This document shows, piece after piece, positions 17,648 through 26,566 of a stretch of DNA of 64,000 nt. The translations under genes and the position numbers were made by a program. Each line of letters starts with the position of its first letter. The first letter of the stretch is position 1. The DNA comes from JBBQUN01 sp963698395 (GTDB lineage Bacteria > Actinomycetota > Acidimicrobiia > Acidimicrobiales > SZUA-35): assembly GCA_963698395.1 (NCBI GenBank), contig CAVOQQ010000001.1, positions 868,001 to 932,000 of the forward strand, read 5' to 3'. A model generated the notes under the pieces. That model had not been told where the DNA came from. It saw only the letters and a list, made by a program, of their open reading frames with translations, and searched no databases.

Positions 17648-17971
17648 TCAGGGGTGGAGGGGGAGCGAGGGCCATTCGAGCGCGAGTGCTTCCCGGAGGT
17701 CAGGGTCGGCGGTGTGGAATGCGAGTCGGGCGTCTTGGAGGGTGGCCAGACCGCGTCGAACCGGGAGGTCGTCGAGGCGGTGGGCAACGCCGTTGGACCG
17801 GACGGCGACCAGACGGTGTCCCCCGGGCCCGGACATGAGGTCGTCGAGCAGGTCGACCAGGTGCGGCGAGGTCAGGTCGACCCACCCCACCACGGGCTGG
17901 GTTCCCCCGGCCGCCAGGGCATTGCGTGTGGCGCCGACCGAGTCGACGTCGACCACCACCGTCTCGTCCAT
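17648..17971 (-). CDS. Amidohydrolase-like fragment, 107 residues
   Basis: Short protein whose centre, VVGWVDLTSPHLVDLLDDL and GPGGHRLVAVRSNG, resembles the middle of amidohydrolases related to L-fuconolactonase, which are about 280 residues long. The metal-binding N-terminus (DxHxH) and the C-terminal half are absent, and the 46-nt gap upstream cannot hold them. It is either a remnant of a deleted gene or a small independent protein. The stop is UGA, but reading through it gives no family sequence, so I do not treat it as selenocysteine. Function unknown. Confidence 0.5.
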   Translation of the reverse strand: MDETVVVDVDSVGATRNALAAGGTQPVVGWVDLTSPHLVDLLDDLMSGPGGHRLVAVRSNGVAHRLDDLPVRRGLATLQDARLAFHTADPDLREALALEWPSLPLHP

Positions 17972-18016
17972 CGGGGCGCTAGCCCAACCTGTCGAGAGAG
18001 CGGCCGGTGAGCCGGC

Positions 18017-19228
18017 TCATCGAAGTGCGTCGTCGAGCGTCTCGATGAAGCGCCCGATCTCGTCGTCGGTCACCACCAACGGCGGGCAGAACAACACGGC
18101 CTCGCCGACACCGCGGATGACGATGCCGCGATCGAGCATCTCCTGTTTCATGGGAACGGCGTCGCGGCCGATTTCGGCAGCCCAGACGCCACCGACACCG
18201 CGGTAGCTCTTGATGACACCGTCGGCCATGAGCGCATCGAAGCCCTTCACGACCTCCTTGCCGATGTGGTTGGCTCGCTCGACGAGTCCGAGCTCCTCGA
18301 TCAGGTTGATGTTGGCGACCCCCGCGGCAGCCGCCGTGGGGTGCCCCGAATAGGTGTAGCCATGGCGCAGCATGAAGCCGGGCTCGGCGAGCTCTTCGCC
18401 GACGGCTTCGGAAACGATCACACCACTGACGGGCAGGTAGCCCGAGCTCACACCCTTGGCGAACGTCATGAGGTCGGGCTGGACGGCGAAGGTCTGGGCA
18501 CCGAACCATGAACCGGTGCGGCCGAAGCCGCAGATGACCTCGTCGAAGATCAGGAGCGCCTGGTGCTGATCGCACAGACGGCGGACGCCTTCGAGATAGC
18601 CGTCGGCCGGAGGGTAGACGCCGCCGGCGCCCTGGACGGGCTCGCTGATGACCGCGGCGACGTTGGCGCCGTGTTCGGCGAAGACGAGCGACATCTGCTC
18701 GATGTCGTCGTTCGGCACCTCGACGAAGTGTGGAACGAGATCGCCGAAACCGGTGCGGTTGCCTTCGATTCCCTGGGCGCTGGTGCCGCCGAAGTTGGTG
18801 CCGTGGTAGCCGTGGGTCCGACGGATGATGATCTGCTTGTCGGGGTTGCCCCGACGCTGCTGGACGAGACGAGCGATCTTGAGCGCGGTGTCGACCGCTT
18901 CTGAGCCCGAGCAGCCCAGGAAGACGCGGCCGTTCGGGTGCGGCGATTTCTCTGCGACCAGACGAGCGAGCTCGCGGGCGGGGTCGTTCGTGAACGGAGC
19001 GAAGGTGTTGTAGGTGACCAGTTGCTGCATCTGCGAGGTGATGGCGTCGATGATCTCGCGCCGCCCGTGCCCCACCTGGCAGTACCAGAGGCTGGCCATG
19101 CCGTCGAGGTAGGCCTTGCCCGTGTCGTCGTAGATGGTGGAGCCCTCGCCGCGCACGATGTTGATGTAGTCGTCCTCTGGCGTGACCGCCTCGCCGAACG
19201 AGTGGAGTAGGTGGTTGCTGGCCGACAT
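18017..19228 (-). CDS. Class III (omega) aminotransferase
   Basis: PLP-dependent class III aminotransferase of 403 residues. It has the N-terminal GSTIYDDTGKAYLDGMASLW, the cofactor phosphate site GCSGSEAVDTALKIAR, HGYHGTNFGG, the ISEPVQGAGG segment, FDEVICGFGRTGSWFG and the PLP-lysine in MTFAKGVSSGYLP. This family moves the terminal amino group of omega-amino acids or diamines, or acts on taurine or beta-alanine; the substrate cannot be assigned. GGAGG lies 8 nt upstream of the ATG at 19228. It is divergent from engB and ends 46 nt before the amidohydrolase fragment. Confidence 0.9.
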   Translation of the reverse strand: MSASNHLLHSFGEAVTPEDDYINIVRGEGSTIYDDTGKAYLDGMASLWYCQVGHGRREIIDAITSQMQQLVTYNTFAPFTNDPARELARLVAEKSPHPNGRVFLGCSGSEAVDTALKIARLVQQRRGNPDKQIIIRRTHGYHGTNFGGTSAQGIEGNRTGFGDLVPHFVEVPNDDIEQMSLVFAEHGANVAAVISEPVQGAGGVYPPADGYLEGVRRLCDQHQALLIFDEVICGFGRTGSWFGAQTFAVQPDLMTFAKGVSSGYLPVSGVIVSEAVGEELAEPGFMLRHGYTYSGHPTAAAAGVANINLIEELGLVERANHIGKEVVKGFDALMADGVIKSYRGVGGVWAAEIGRDAVPMKQEMLDRGIVIRGVGEAVLFCPPLVVTDDEIGRFIETLDDALR

Positions 19229-19363
19229 GGTCGGATCCTCCGAGGAGACCTGCGAGCCGTGCTCGCGTTCGTGTGTTGCTGGAGAGTGTGCCAGATTCCA
19301 GCCGAAGATGGGAGTGGATCGTCACGGCGCGTTCGGGCGGGTGGCGCCTATCTTTGGAAGCCC

Positions 19364-19963
19364 ATGGCTCCTCCCTTCAAACTGACGTTCGTGCAATCGG
19401 CCGAACGCGTCTCACAGCTCCCACCGACGCGAGCCGAGGTCACCTTCGTCGGCCGTTCGAACGTCGGGAAGTCCTCGCTCATCAACGCGCTGGCCAACCG
19501 CAAGAACCTCGCCCACGTTTCGAACACCCCGGGCCGCACGCGTCTGCTGAACATGTTCGAGATCGACAAGTCGTGGCCGACCGGTGGCGTTGCCTCGCTG
19601 ATGGATCTCCCCGGGTACGGCTTCGCCAAGGCACCGGCTTCGATGCGCCAGAACTGGGGCAAGATGATCGAGAGCTACCTGCTGGAGCGGGAAAACCTCG
19701 AGATGGTCGTCGTCCTGGTCGACGGCGTCGTCGGGCCGACCGCACTCGACCTCCAGATGCTCGAGTGGTTGCGCTCGCACGAGATCCCCCACACCGTCGT
19801 CGCCACCAAGCACGACAAGGTGAAGTCGTCGCAGCGCAACAAGCGCAAGTTCGAAGTCGCCGACAAATGTGAGCTGGAAGAGGGCGACGTCGTGTGGGTC
19901 AGCTCCGAGAAGGGAACAGGCCTCGATCGGCTACGAACCCTGATGCGGGCCTGGCTCGCCTGA
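19364..19963 (+). CDS. engB: Ribosome biogenesis GTPase EngB (YsxC)
   Basis: TrmE-Era-EngA-YfjG-type GTPase of 199 residues, full length. GTP-binding motifs are G1 GRSNVGKSS, G2 Thr in NTPGRTR, G3 DLPGYG, G4 TKHDK and G5 SSEKG. It helps assemble the large ribosomal subunit. ATG 19364 was chosen because MAPPFKLTFVQSAERV is the normal N-terminus; the longer open frame begins inside the divergent aminotransferase promoter. A TATCTT box 9 nt before the ATG suggests a near-leaderless transcript. It converges on fhs; a tandem repeat fills the short space between. Confidence 0.92.
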   Translation: MAPPFKLTFVQSAERVSQLPPTRAEVTFVGRSNVGKSSLINALANRKNLAHVSNTPGRTRLLNMFEIDKSWPTGGVASLMDLPGYGFAKAPASMRQNWGKMIESYLLERENLEMVVVLVDGVVGPTALDLQMLEWLRSHEIPHTVVATKHDKVKSSQRNKRKFEVADKCELEEGDVVWVSSEKGTGLDRLRTLMRAWLA

Positions 19964-19967
19964 GCTA

Positions 19968-20088
19968 CGACGATCTCTCCGTTCTCGTCTCAGCTCAACC
20001 CGACGATCTCTCCGTTCTCGTCTCAGCTCAACCCGACGATCTCTCCGTTCTCGTCTCAGCTCAACCCGACGATCTCTCCGTTCTCGTC
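19968..20088. repeat. Tandem repeat 33 bp x 3.7 carrying the fhs stop codon
   Basis: Three full units (19968-20000, 20001-20033, 20034-20066) plus 22 nt of a fourth. Read on the minus strand each unit encodes DENGEIVGLS followed by TGA in the same frame. The fhs coding region ends at the first TGA (20058-20056), so the last codons and stop of fhs are repeated downstream without altering the protein. The array ends 5 nt from the engB stop. Units are identical where complete. Confidence 0.92.
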
Positions 20089-21753
20089 GATGTCGATACC
20101 GAGTGCCGCCGGCTTGGCACCGAGACCCGGCATCATCCGCATGTCGTCACAGATCGGGTTGATGAAGCCGGCGCCGACCGACGCTCGAACTTCGCGCACG
20201 GGCAACCGCCACCCGGTCGGCGCGCCGGTCAGGTGGGGGTCCGACGAGATCGACAGGTGCGTCTTCGCGATGCACACCGGGAGATGTCCGAAGCCGGCGG
20301 CCTCGAACCTGTCGAGCTGACGAGCGGCCGCCGGGGTGTAGTCGACGCCATCGGCGCCATAGACCCGAGTGGCCACGGTCTCGATCTTCTCTCGCAGCGG
20401 CGCGTCGTCGGGGTAGAGCACGTGGAACGAGCTCGGCTCGGCAGCAGCATCGGCCACCGCCTCGGCCAATTCGATGGCGCCGCACCCGCCGTCGGCGAAG
20501 TGGGTCGCCCGAGCTGAACGGGCGCCGAACTCGGCAGCGATCTCGGCGATGGCCGCGAGGTCGGCCTCGTGATCCTCGGGGAACGCATTGATGGCGACGA
20601 CGGGCGTGACGCCGTGCATGCGCATGTTCTCGAGCTGCTTGCGCAGGTTGGCCCCGCCCTCGTGGACCTCGTCGGGATTCTCGGCGAGGAGAGCGTCGGG
20701 CAGCGGGCGACCGGCGACGATCGTGTGCTTGCCCGAATGGGCCTTGAGCCCTCGAACGGTGGCCACCAAGACCGCAGCATCGGGGGCGAGCCCCGAGACC
20801 CGGCACTTGATGTTGAAGAATCGTTCGGCGCCCATGTCGGCGCCGAACCCCGCCTCGGTGATGAGGAAATCGCCGGTGCGGATGCCGATCTGATCGGCGA
20901 CGATCGACGAGTTGCCGGTGGCGATGTTGCCGAACGGGCCGGTGTGCACGAGCGCCGGGGTGTTCTCCAGCGTCTGCATGAGGTTCGGTTTGATGGCCTC
21001 TTTGAGCAGGACGGTCATGGCCCCGGCAGCGCCGATGTCGTCGGCGGAGATCGGCGTGCCGTCGGTGGTGTAACCGAGCACGATGCGGCCCATCCGGACC
21101 CGCAGGTCCTGCAGCGAGGTGCAGAGCGCCAGCGAAGCCATGACCTCGGACGCCGCCGTGATGTCGAAGCCGGCCTCACGGGGAAGACCATCGAGTCGTC
21201 CTCCGAGACCGGTGACGATGTTGCGGAGCGACCGGTCATTGACATCGAGCACTCGGCGCCAGCTGACCCGGTGGGGATCGAAGCCTGCCTCGTTGCCGTG
21301 GTAGACGTGCGCGTCGAGGATGGCCGAGCACAGGTTGTGGGCTGCGGTGACCGCGTGCATGTCGCCGGTGAGATGGAGGTTGAACGACTCCATCGGAACG
21401 ACTTGGCTGTAGCCCCCTCCGGCAGCTCCGCCCTTGATGCCGAACGTCGGTCCCATCGAGGGCTGGCGAATGGCGACCGTTGCCGACTTGCCGATGTGGT
21501 CGAAGGCCTGCCCGAGTCCCACGGCGGTGGTCGTCTTGCCCTCGCCCAGTGGCGTGGGAGTGATCGCCGAGACCACGACGTAGGCCGCCCGCGGCCGGTC
21601 GGCCATCTGGTCGACGGCGTCGAGCGAGATCTTCGCTGCTCCGGTGCCGTACGGCTCGAGGAGGTCGAGGGGGATGCCCGCTCGCTCGGCGATCTCGGTC
21701 AGCGGTCGCAAGGTTGCCGCTTTGGCGATGGCGAGATCGCTGGGTATGGACAT
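20056..21753 (-). CDS. fhs: Formate--tetrahydrofolate ligase
   Basis: ATP-dependent ligase making 10-formyltetrahydrofolate from formate and tetrahydrofolate, 565 residues, full length. Landmarks are the P-loop-like PTPLGEGKTTTAVGLGQAF, QPSMGPTFGIKGGAAGGGYS, the HLTGDMHAVTAAHNL segment, ETGFGADMG-type ITEAGFGADMGAERFF, and LPVREVRASVGAGFINP near the C-terminus. ATG 21753 (MSIPSDLAIAKA) is the normal start. It is divergent from the formate dehydrogenase operon, so formate can be either activated to the folate pool or oxidised to CO2 from one locus. The last codons and stop are part of a 33-bp tandem repeat. Confidence 0.95.
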   Translation of the reverse strand: MSIPSDLAIAKAATLRPLTEIAERAGIPLDLLEPYGTGAAKISLDAVDQMADRPRAAYVVVSAITPTPLGEGKTTTAVGLGQAFDHIGKSATVAIRQPSMGPTFGIKGGAAGGGYSQVVPMESFNLHLTGDMHAVTAAHNLCSAILDAHVYHGNEAGFDPHRVSWRRVLDVNDRSLRNIVTGLGGRLDGLPREAGFDITAASEVMASLALCTSLQDLRVRMGRIVLGYTTDGTPISADDIGAAGAMTVLLKEAIKPNLMQTLENTPALVHTGPFGNIATGNSSIVADQIGIRTGDFLITEAGFGADMGAERFFNIKCRVSGLAPDAAVLVATVRGLKAHSGKHTIVAGRPLPDALLAENPDEVHEGGANLRKQLENMRMHGVTPVVAINAFPEDHEADLAAIAEIAAEFGARSARATHFADGGCGAIELAEAVADAAAEPSSFHVLYPDDAPLREKIETVATRVYGADGVDYTPAAARQLDRFEAAGFGHLPVCIAKTHLSISSDPHLTGAPTGWRLPVREVRASVGAGFINPICDDMRMMPGLGAKPAALGIDIDENGEIVGLS

Positions 21754-21915
21754 GGGGCCTCGGCTCGGTCGATCGGGGTCGGGTGACCAGGTACGGGCTG
21801 CATGGTGTCCGACGAGTTCGTCGATGGCAACCATGCGGTTCGTGCCTGACGCCGCCCGCATCGACGGCCTACTCTGGCAAACCTCGCAGGTCCGCCCATC
21901 AGGAGCCTCATCGCC

Positions 21916-23898
21916 ATGGCCATCACCAGCCGTACCCCAAGTACTCGATCACCGCGCCGTGATCGGCCGAACCGGTCCACTCCGCGTGAACGGCTCACGG
22001 TGCCGCTGGTACGCGACGGCGACGAGCTGCGCGAAGCGACGTGGGAGGAGGCACTCGATCGGGTCGCCACCGGCTTTCGGGCGGCTGTCGACCGCGGTGG
22101 CCCGGAGGCGTTCGGCATGTTCAGCTGTTCGAAGGCCACCAACGAGATGAACTACGCCGCCCAGAAGTTCGCCCGAACCGCACTCGGGTCGAACAACATC
22201 GACTCCTGCAACCGAACCTGACACGCTCCTTCCGTCGTCGGTCTGGCGACAGTCTTCGGAGCAGGCGGCGGCACGTCGTCGTATCGAGAGGTCGAAGAAG
22301 CCGACCTCGTCATCCTGTGGGGGTCCAACGCCCGCTCGGCGCACCCGATCTACTTCCATCATCTGCTGAAAGGCATCCGGAACGGCGCCAAGGTGTTCTG
22401 CGTCGACCCGCGACGTAGCGACTCGGCAGCCTTCGCCGATGTCTGGCTCGGGATCGATGTCGGCACCGACATCGCACTGGCCAACGCCATCGGACGCGAG
22501 ATCATCCACGCAGGACTGGCCGACCGGGCCTTCATCGACCATGCCACCGTGAACTACGAGGCGTATGCAGAATCGGTCGAGCCCTACACCCTGGAGCGAG
22601 CCTCGGCCATCACCGGCGTGCCGGCCGAAGCCATCGCCGAGCTCGCGCACGCCTATGCCCGAGCCGACAAGGCCCAGATCCTGTGGACGCTCGGCATCAC
22701 CGAGCACCACAACGGTGTCGACAACGTGTTCTCGCTGTGCAACCTCGCCCTGCTGACGGGGCACGTCGGGCGCTGGGGTTCCGGGCTCGTGCCGTTGCGC
22801 GGCCAGAACAACGTGCAGGGCGGCGGCGACATGGGCGCGCTGCCCGACAAGCTCCCCGGATTCCAGAGCGTCGGCGATGATGCCGACCGAGCTCGTTTCG
22901 AGACGGCGTGGGGGTCAACACTCAACCCCGTGGCCGGTCTCAACCTGACCCAGATGTTCGAGGCCATGGAGGCCGGCACGCTGCGAGTGGTGTACTGCAT
23001 CGGTGAGAACCCGGCCGACTCCGAAGCCGACGTCGATCACGTCCGCGACCTGCTGCGCGGTCTCGACCTCCTCGTGGTGCAAGACATCTTCATGACCCGC
23101 ACCGCCGAGCTGGCCGATGTCGTCCTCCCCGCCTCGGTCGCCTGGGCCGAGTCCGAAGGCACCGTCACCTCGAGCGAACGTCGAGTGCAACGAGTAAGGG
23201 CCGCGGTCTCGCCACCGGGCCAGGCCCGGCACGACGTCGACATCCTGGTCGATCTGGCGAGTCGGCTCGGCCGAGCCTGGCCGAACACGACACCCGAGGC
23301 CTTGTGGGACGAACTCCGAAGCCTCTCACCTCTGCACGCCGGCATGAGCTGGCAGCGCATCGAGGCCGAGAACGGACTCCAGTGGCCGTGTCCTTCGCTC
23401 GACCACCCCGGTTCGCCGTTCCTGCACGACTGGTTGTGGGCCGACGATCTCGGCGGTCGTGATCCTGCGCCGTTCACGCCGTGCGAACACGCCGGCCCGG
23501 TCGAGGAGCTCTCCGACGACTTCCCTCTGCGGATGACCACCGGTCGAGCCCTCGACTCCTACAACACCGGCGTGCAATCCGACGGCTTCTCATCGCCCAT
23601 CCGCTCCGGTGATGCGCTCGACGTCAACCCGTCCGACGCCGCTGCGCTCGGGCTGGTCGACGGTGAACGGGTCCTGGTGTCGTCGCCCCGTGGTCAGGTC
23701 GAGATGCCGATCCGGGTGCAGCCGAATCTGCCGGCCGGACTCACGTTCACGACCTACCATTTCTCCGACCTGGTCGACATCAACAAGCTCACCAACGACG
23801 CCTACGACCCACGTTCGGGCACGTCGGAGTTCAAGGCGGCGTCCATCAGAATCGACAAGCTCGCCCAAGAACCGGCGATCGAGGACTCCCGTGGTTGA
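21916..23898 (+). CDS. fdhA: Formate dehydrogenase catalytic subunit, selenoprotein, lacking the N-terminal Fe-S domain
   Basis: Molybdopterin (bis-MGD) catalytic part of an NAD-linked formate dehydrogenase, 660 residues. The sequence begins with a basic tail and RERLTVPLVRDGDELREATW, which is where the molybdopterin domain begins after the [4Fe-4S] domain in normal FdhA. The active site reads DSCNRT, UGA (22219-22221), HAPSVVGL; the family has Cys or Sec at this place, so residue 102 is read as selenocysteine. Further family motifs: EEADLVILWGSNARSAHP, FCVDPRRSDSA, TLGITEHHNG, GHVGRWGSGLVPLRGQNNVQ, and a C-terminal molybdopterin dinucleotide-binding domain with TTGRALDSYNTGVQS. The missing Fe-S region is encoded two genes downstream. 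GTG of the next gene overlaps its stop. Confidence 0.93.
22219..22262 (+). promoter_or_regulatory. SECIS element of formate dehydrogenase
   Basis: After UGA at 22219-22221, GCTCC (22225-22229) pairs with GGAGC (22258-22262). Above an internal loop, GTCGTC (22234-22239) pairs with GGCGAC (22245-22250, one G-U pair) and closes the pentaloop GGTCT (22240-22244). The loop begins 18 nt after the UGA. From memory, E. coli fdhF has the same GGUCU apical loop at the same 18-nt distance, where SelB binds. Confidence 0.85.
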
Positions 23899-25663
23899 TC
23901 TCCACCTCACCGATGATGCACCGAGCGATGTCGAGCGGGTCGCCATCGACGCCGTCATCGATGCGACCCATCTCGATGGCTCGGGGTCGGCGCTCTCGGT
24001 CGAGACCGAACGTCTCGTGCGCGGTGGTGCGCAGAAGGCGGCCGGTCTTCGCCATCTGCTGCTGCCCTCGCTCCACGCGCTGCAGCGAGCGTCGGGTTGG
24101 ATCTCGCCGGGCGGCCTGAACCACATCGCCCAGCGCCTCCAGGTTCCGCCCGCCGAGGCCTACGGGGTCGCCACCTTCTACGACCTGTTCCGGGTCGAGC
24201 CACCCGGACACGAGGGCCCGACCTTCCACGTCTGTGTCGATGCGGCCTGCCAGATCGCCGGTGCAGGCGACGACATCGAGGAGCTTCGCCGACGGGGCGT
24301 CGACGCGCGTCCGAGCCCGTGCCTCGGGCAGTGCGAGCAGGCGGTCGGTGTGTACGTGCAGCGTCGCACCGGCGATGGCCCAGACACCGCAGGCTCTTCG
24401 CCCGAGCCTGATGTCGCCGAGCCGGTCATCCCGCAGCAGTACGATCCGGCGCTGCGCCTGCTCCGCCGCATCGACCGGTACGACCCGTCCTCGCTCGAAG
24501 GGTACGTGGGCGTCGGAGGTTTCAAGGCGCTCGGCGCGGCGCTGCGCATGGGATCCACCGGTGTGGTCGAGGCCGTCACCGACTCGGGGCTCAAGGGTCG
24601 AGGTGGTGCTGCGTTCCCCACCGGAATCAAGTGGCACGCGGTGGCCCGCGAGCAGGCCGATCAGAAATACCTCGTCGTCAACGCCGACGAGTCCGAAGTC
24701 GGTACGTTCAAAGATCGCTATCTGCTCGAGTTCGACCCGTTCGCCTTGGTCGAGGCGTGCGTCATCGCCGGCTTCGCCATCGGAGCCACCAAAGGATACG
24801 TGTACATCCGAGGCGAATACCCGCTTGCGGCCGCACGAGTGCAGAACGCCATCGAAGCGAGTCGAGCGGCCGGTTTCCTCGGCACCGGCATCGCCCGGTC
24901 GAGCCTCGATTTCGATCTCGAAGTCCGTCAGGGTGCCGGCGCCTACATCTGTGGTGAAGAGACCGCCCTGCTCGAATCGATCGAGGGATTCCGCGGCGAG
25001 CCACGACAGAAACCGCCGTTCCCGACGACCCACGGGCTGTTCGGCAAGCCGACGGTCATCAACAACGTCGAGACGCTCGTCAACGTGCTCGACATCATGA
25101 CCGAGGGCGCCGAGGCCTACGCCGCCCGTGGCACGCCTGACGCAACGGGCACCAAGCTCTACTGCCTATCGGGTCATGTCCAGCGGCCCGGCCTCTACGA
25201 GATCGAGTTCGGCCGCACCCTGCGAGAGGTGCTCGAGCTCGCCGGTCCGTTCGACGGCGAACCGGCAGCGGTGTTGCTCGGCGGTGGCGCCGGCACCTTC
25301 GTGCTGCCCGACGAGTTCGATCTGCCACTGTGCTTCGAGGCCACCCGAGCCGCCGGGCACTCGCTTGGATCGGGCGTCGTCATGGTCTTCGACACCACGA
25401 CCGACTTCGGCGCCGTGGTCACTCGGCTCGCCCAGTTCTTCCGAGACGAGAGCTGCGGGCAGTGTGTGCCGTGTCGCATCGGAACCGTTCGCCAGCACGA
25501 GCTGCTCGTCCGAACCGGTGGGCAGCCGGCGGACTCGGACCTCGTGCTCATCGACGAGATGGACCGAGCCATGAAGGATGCATCGATCTGTGGCCTTGGG
25601 CATACGGCCGCGACGGCGGTGCAATCAGCCATCGCCCAGGGACTGATCGGAGCCGGCGCATGA
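23891..25663 (+). CDS. NAD-linked formate dehydrogenase NuoE-NuoF fusion subunit (diaphorase)
   Basis: Fusion of a NuoE/FdsG-like and a NuoF/FdsB-like subunit, 590 residues. Residues 1-175 hold the thioredoxin-like [2Fe-2S] domain with ligands CVDAAC and CLGQC. The rest is the FMN/NADH module: GLKGRGGAAFPTGIKW, VNADESEVGTFKDRYLLE, GAGAYICGEETALLESIEG, and the [4Fe-4S] site ESCGQCVPCRIGT. It should pass electrons from the formate site to NAD+. The start is GTG 23891, inside the last 8 nt of fdhA, with GAGG upstream; the next gene overlaps by 4 nt (ATGA). In Cupriavidus-type Fds these are two genes. Confidence 0.92.
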   Translation: MVDLHLTDDAPSDVERVAIDAVIDATHLDGSGSALSVETERLVRGGAQKAAGLRHLLLPSLHALQRASGWISPGGLNHIAQRLQVPPAEAYGVATFYDLFRVEPPGHEGPTFHVCVDAACQIAGAGDDIEELRRRGVDARPSPCLGQCEQAVGVYVQRRTGDGPDTAGSSPEPDVAEPVIPQQYDPALRLLRRIDRYDPSSLEGYVGVGGFKALGAALRMGSTGVVEAVTDSGLKGRGGAAFPTGIKWHAVAREQADQKYLVVNADESEVGTFKDRYLLEFDPFALVEACVIAGFAIGATKGYVYIRGEYPLAAARVQNAIEASRAAGFLGTGIARSSLDFDLEVRQGAGAYICGEETALLESIEGFRGEPRQKPPFPTTHGLFGKPTVINNVETLVNVLDIMTEGAEAYAARGTPDATGTKLYCLSGHVQRPGLYEIEFGRTLREVLELAGPFDGEPAAVLLGGGAGTFVLPDEFDLPLCFEATRAAGHSLGSGVVMVFDTTTDFGAVVTRLAQFFRDESCGQCVPCRIGTVRQHELLVRTGGQPADSDLVLIDEMDRAMKDASICGLGHTAATAVQSAIAQGLIGAGA

Positions 25664-26544
25664 CCACCGCACCTCGCAAGCGAGCCGGCGAGACCAGCGT
25701 GACCATCACCGTCGATGGTCGACCCGTGCAAGCCGAGTCGGGCCAGACCATTCTCGAGGTCTGCGATCAGGCAGGAATCGAGACGCCGACCCTGTGTTGG
25801 GCCGCCAACCTCACACCGGTCAACGTGTGTCGGGTGTGCGTGGTCGAACTCGAGGGGTCACGCACGCTGGTGCCGTCGTGCTCCCGGGTCGCCGAAGACG
25901 GCATGGTCGTGCTCACCGACTCCGAACGGGTGCGCCATAGTCGCAAGCTGGTCTTGGAGTTCCTCGGGTCGGGTGTCGATCTCACGCAGGCAGCGGAGCT
26001 GGTCCGGTGGAGCGAGGACTATGGGGCCGACCCGGCTCGCTTCGGCCTCGAGGCCGAGCGCATCGATGAGCCGGTCAAGATCCAGGACTCGCTCTACATA
26101 CGCGATTACGACAAGTGTGTGCTCTGCTACCAGTGCGTCTCGGCCTGCGGCGAGGACGCCCAGCACACCTTTGCCATCGCCGTCGCGGGCCGTGGCTTCG
26201 ATGCCCGAATCTCCACCGAGTTCGATGTCGAGTTGCCCGACTCGGCCTGCGTGTACTGCGGCAACTGCATCGGCGTCTGCCCGACCGGCGCCCTCCAGTT
26301 CAAGAGCGAGTTCGATCTACGGCAGGCAGGGGAGTGGCGCGAAGACGAACAAACCGTCACCACCACCATCTGCTCGTTCTGCGGTGTCGGCTGCAGTCTC
26401 GAGCTCCATGTGCAAGACGACCGCATCGTGAAGGTCACCTCACCCGACGACCATGACGTCACCAGTGGACACCTGTGCGTGAAGGGCCGCTTCGGCTGGC
26501 AGTACGTGCAGCCGACCGTCACCCGCAAGGCGGGGCACCGATAG
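25660..26544 (+). CDS. Formate dehydrogenase Fe-S subunit carrying the displaced FdhA N-terminus
   Basis: Electron-wire subunit of 294 residues. It has a NuoG-like [2Fe-2S] domain (Cys46, 57, 60, 74), two [4Fe-4S] sites (CVLCYQCVSAC, residues 153-163; CVYCGNCIGVC, 197-207), and then the molybdopterin-oxidoreductase [4Fe-4S] domain CSFCGVGC with a last ligand in GHLCVKGRFG (238, 241, 245, 273). It stops at QYVQPTVTRKAGHR, exactly where the catalytic domain would start in a normal FdsA. Together with fdhA (660 residues) the sum is 954, near the size I recall for intact FdsA. It must bind FdhA so that this cluster sits beside the molybdenum site. Overlaps the fusion gene by ATGA. Confidence 0.9.
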   Translation: MTTAPRKRAGETSVTITVDGRPVQAESGQTILEVCDQAGIETPTLCWAANLTPVNVCRVCVVELEGSRTLVPSCSRVAEDGMVVLTDSERVRHSRKLVLEFLGSGVDLTQAAELVRWSEDYGADPARFGLEAERIDEPVKIQDSLYIRDYDKCVLCYQCVSACGEDAQHTFAIAVAGRGFDARISTEFDVELPDSACVYCGNCIGVCPTGALQFKSEFDLRQAGEWREDEQTVTTTICSFCGVGCSLELHVQDDRIVKVTSPDDHDVTSGHLCVKGRFGWQYVQPTVTRKAGHR

Positions 26545-26566
26545 GGCGACGGCTCACGCTCGTTGA

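Noticed and set aside
17648..17650. UGA at the end of the amidohydrolase fragment as another selenocysteine
   Set aside because: The sequence read beyond it is not amidohydrolase-like and no Cys is expected there.
19968..20088. CRISPR array
   Set aside because: Units are directly adjacent with no variable spacers; the same holds for all other arrays in the window.
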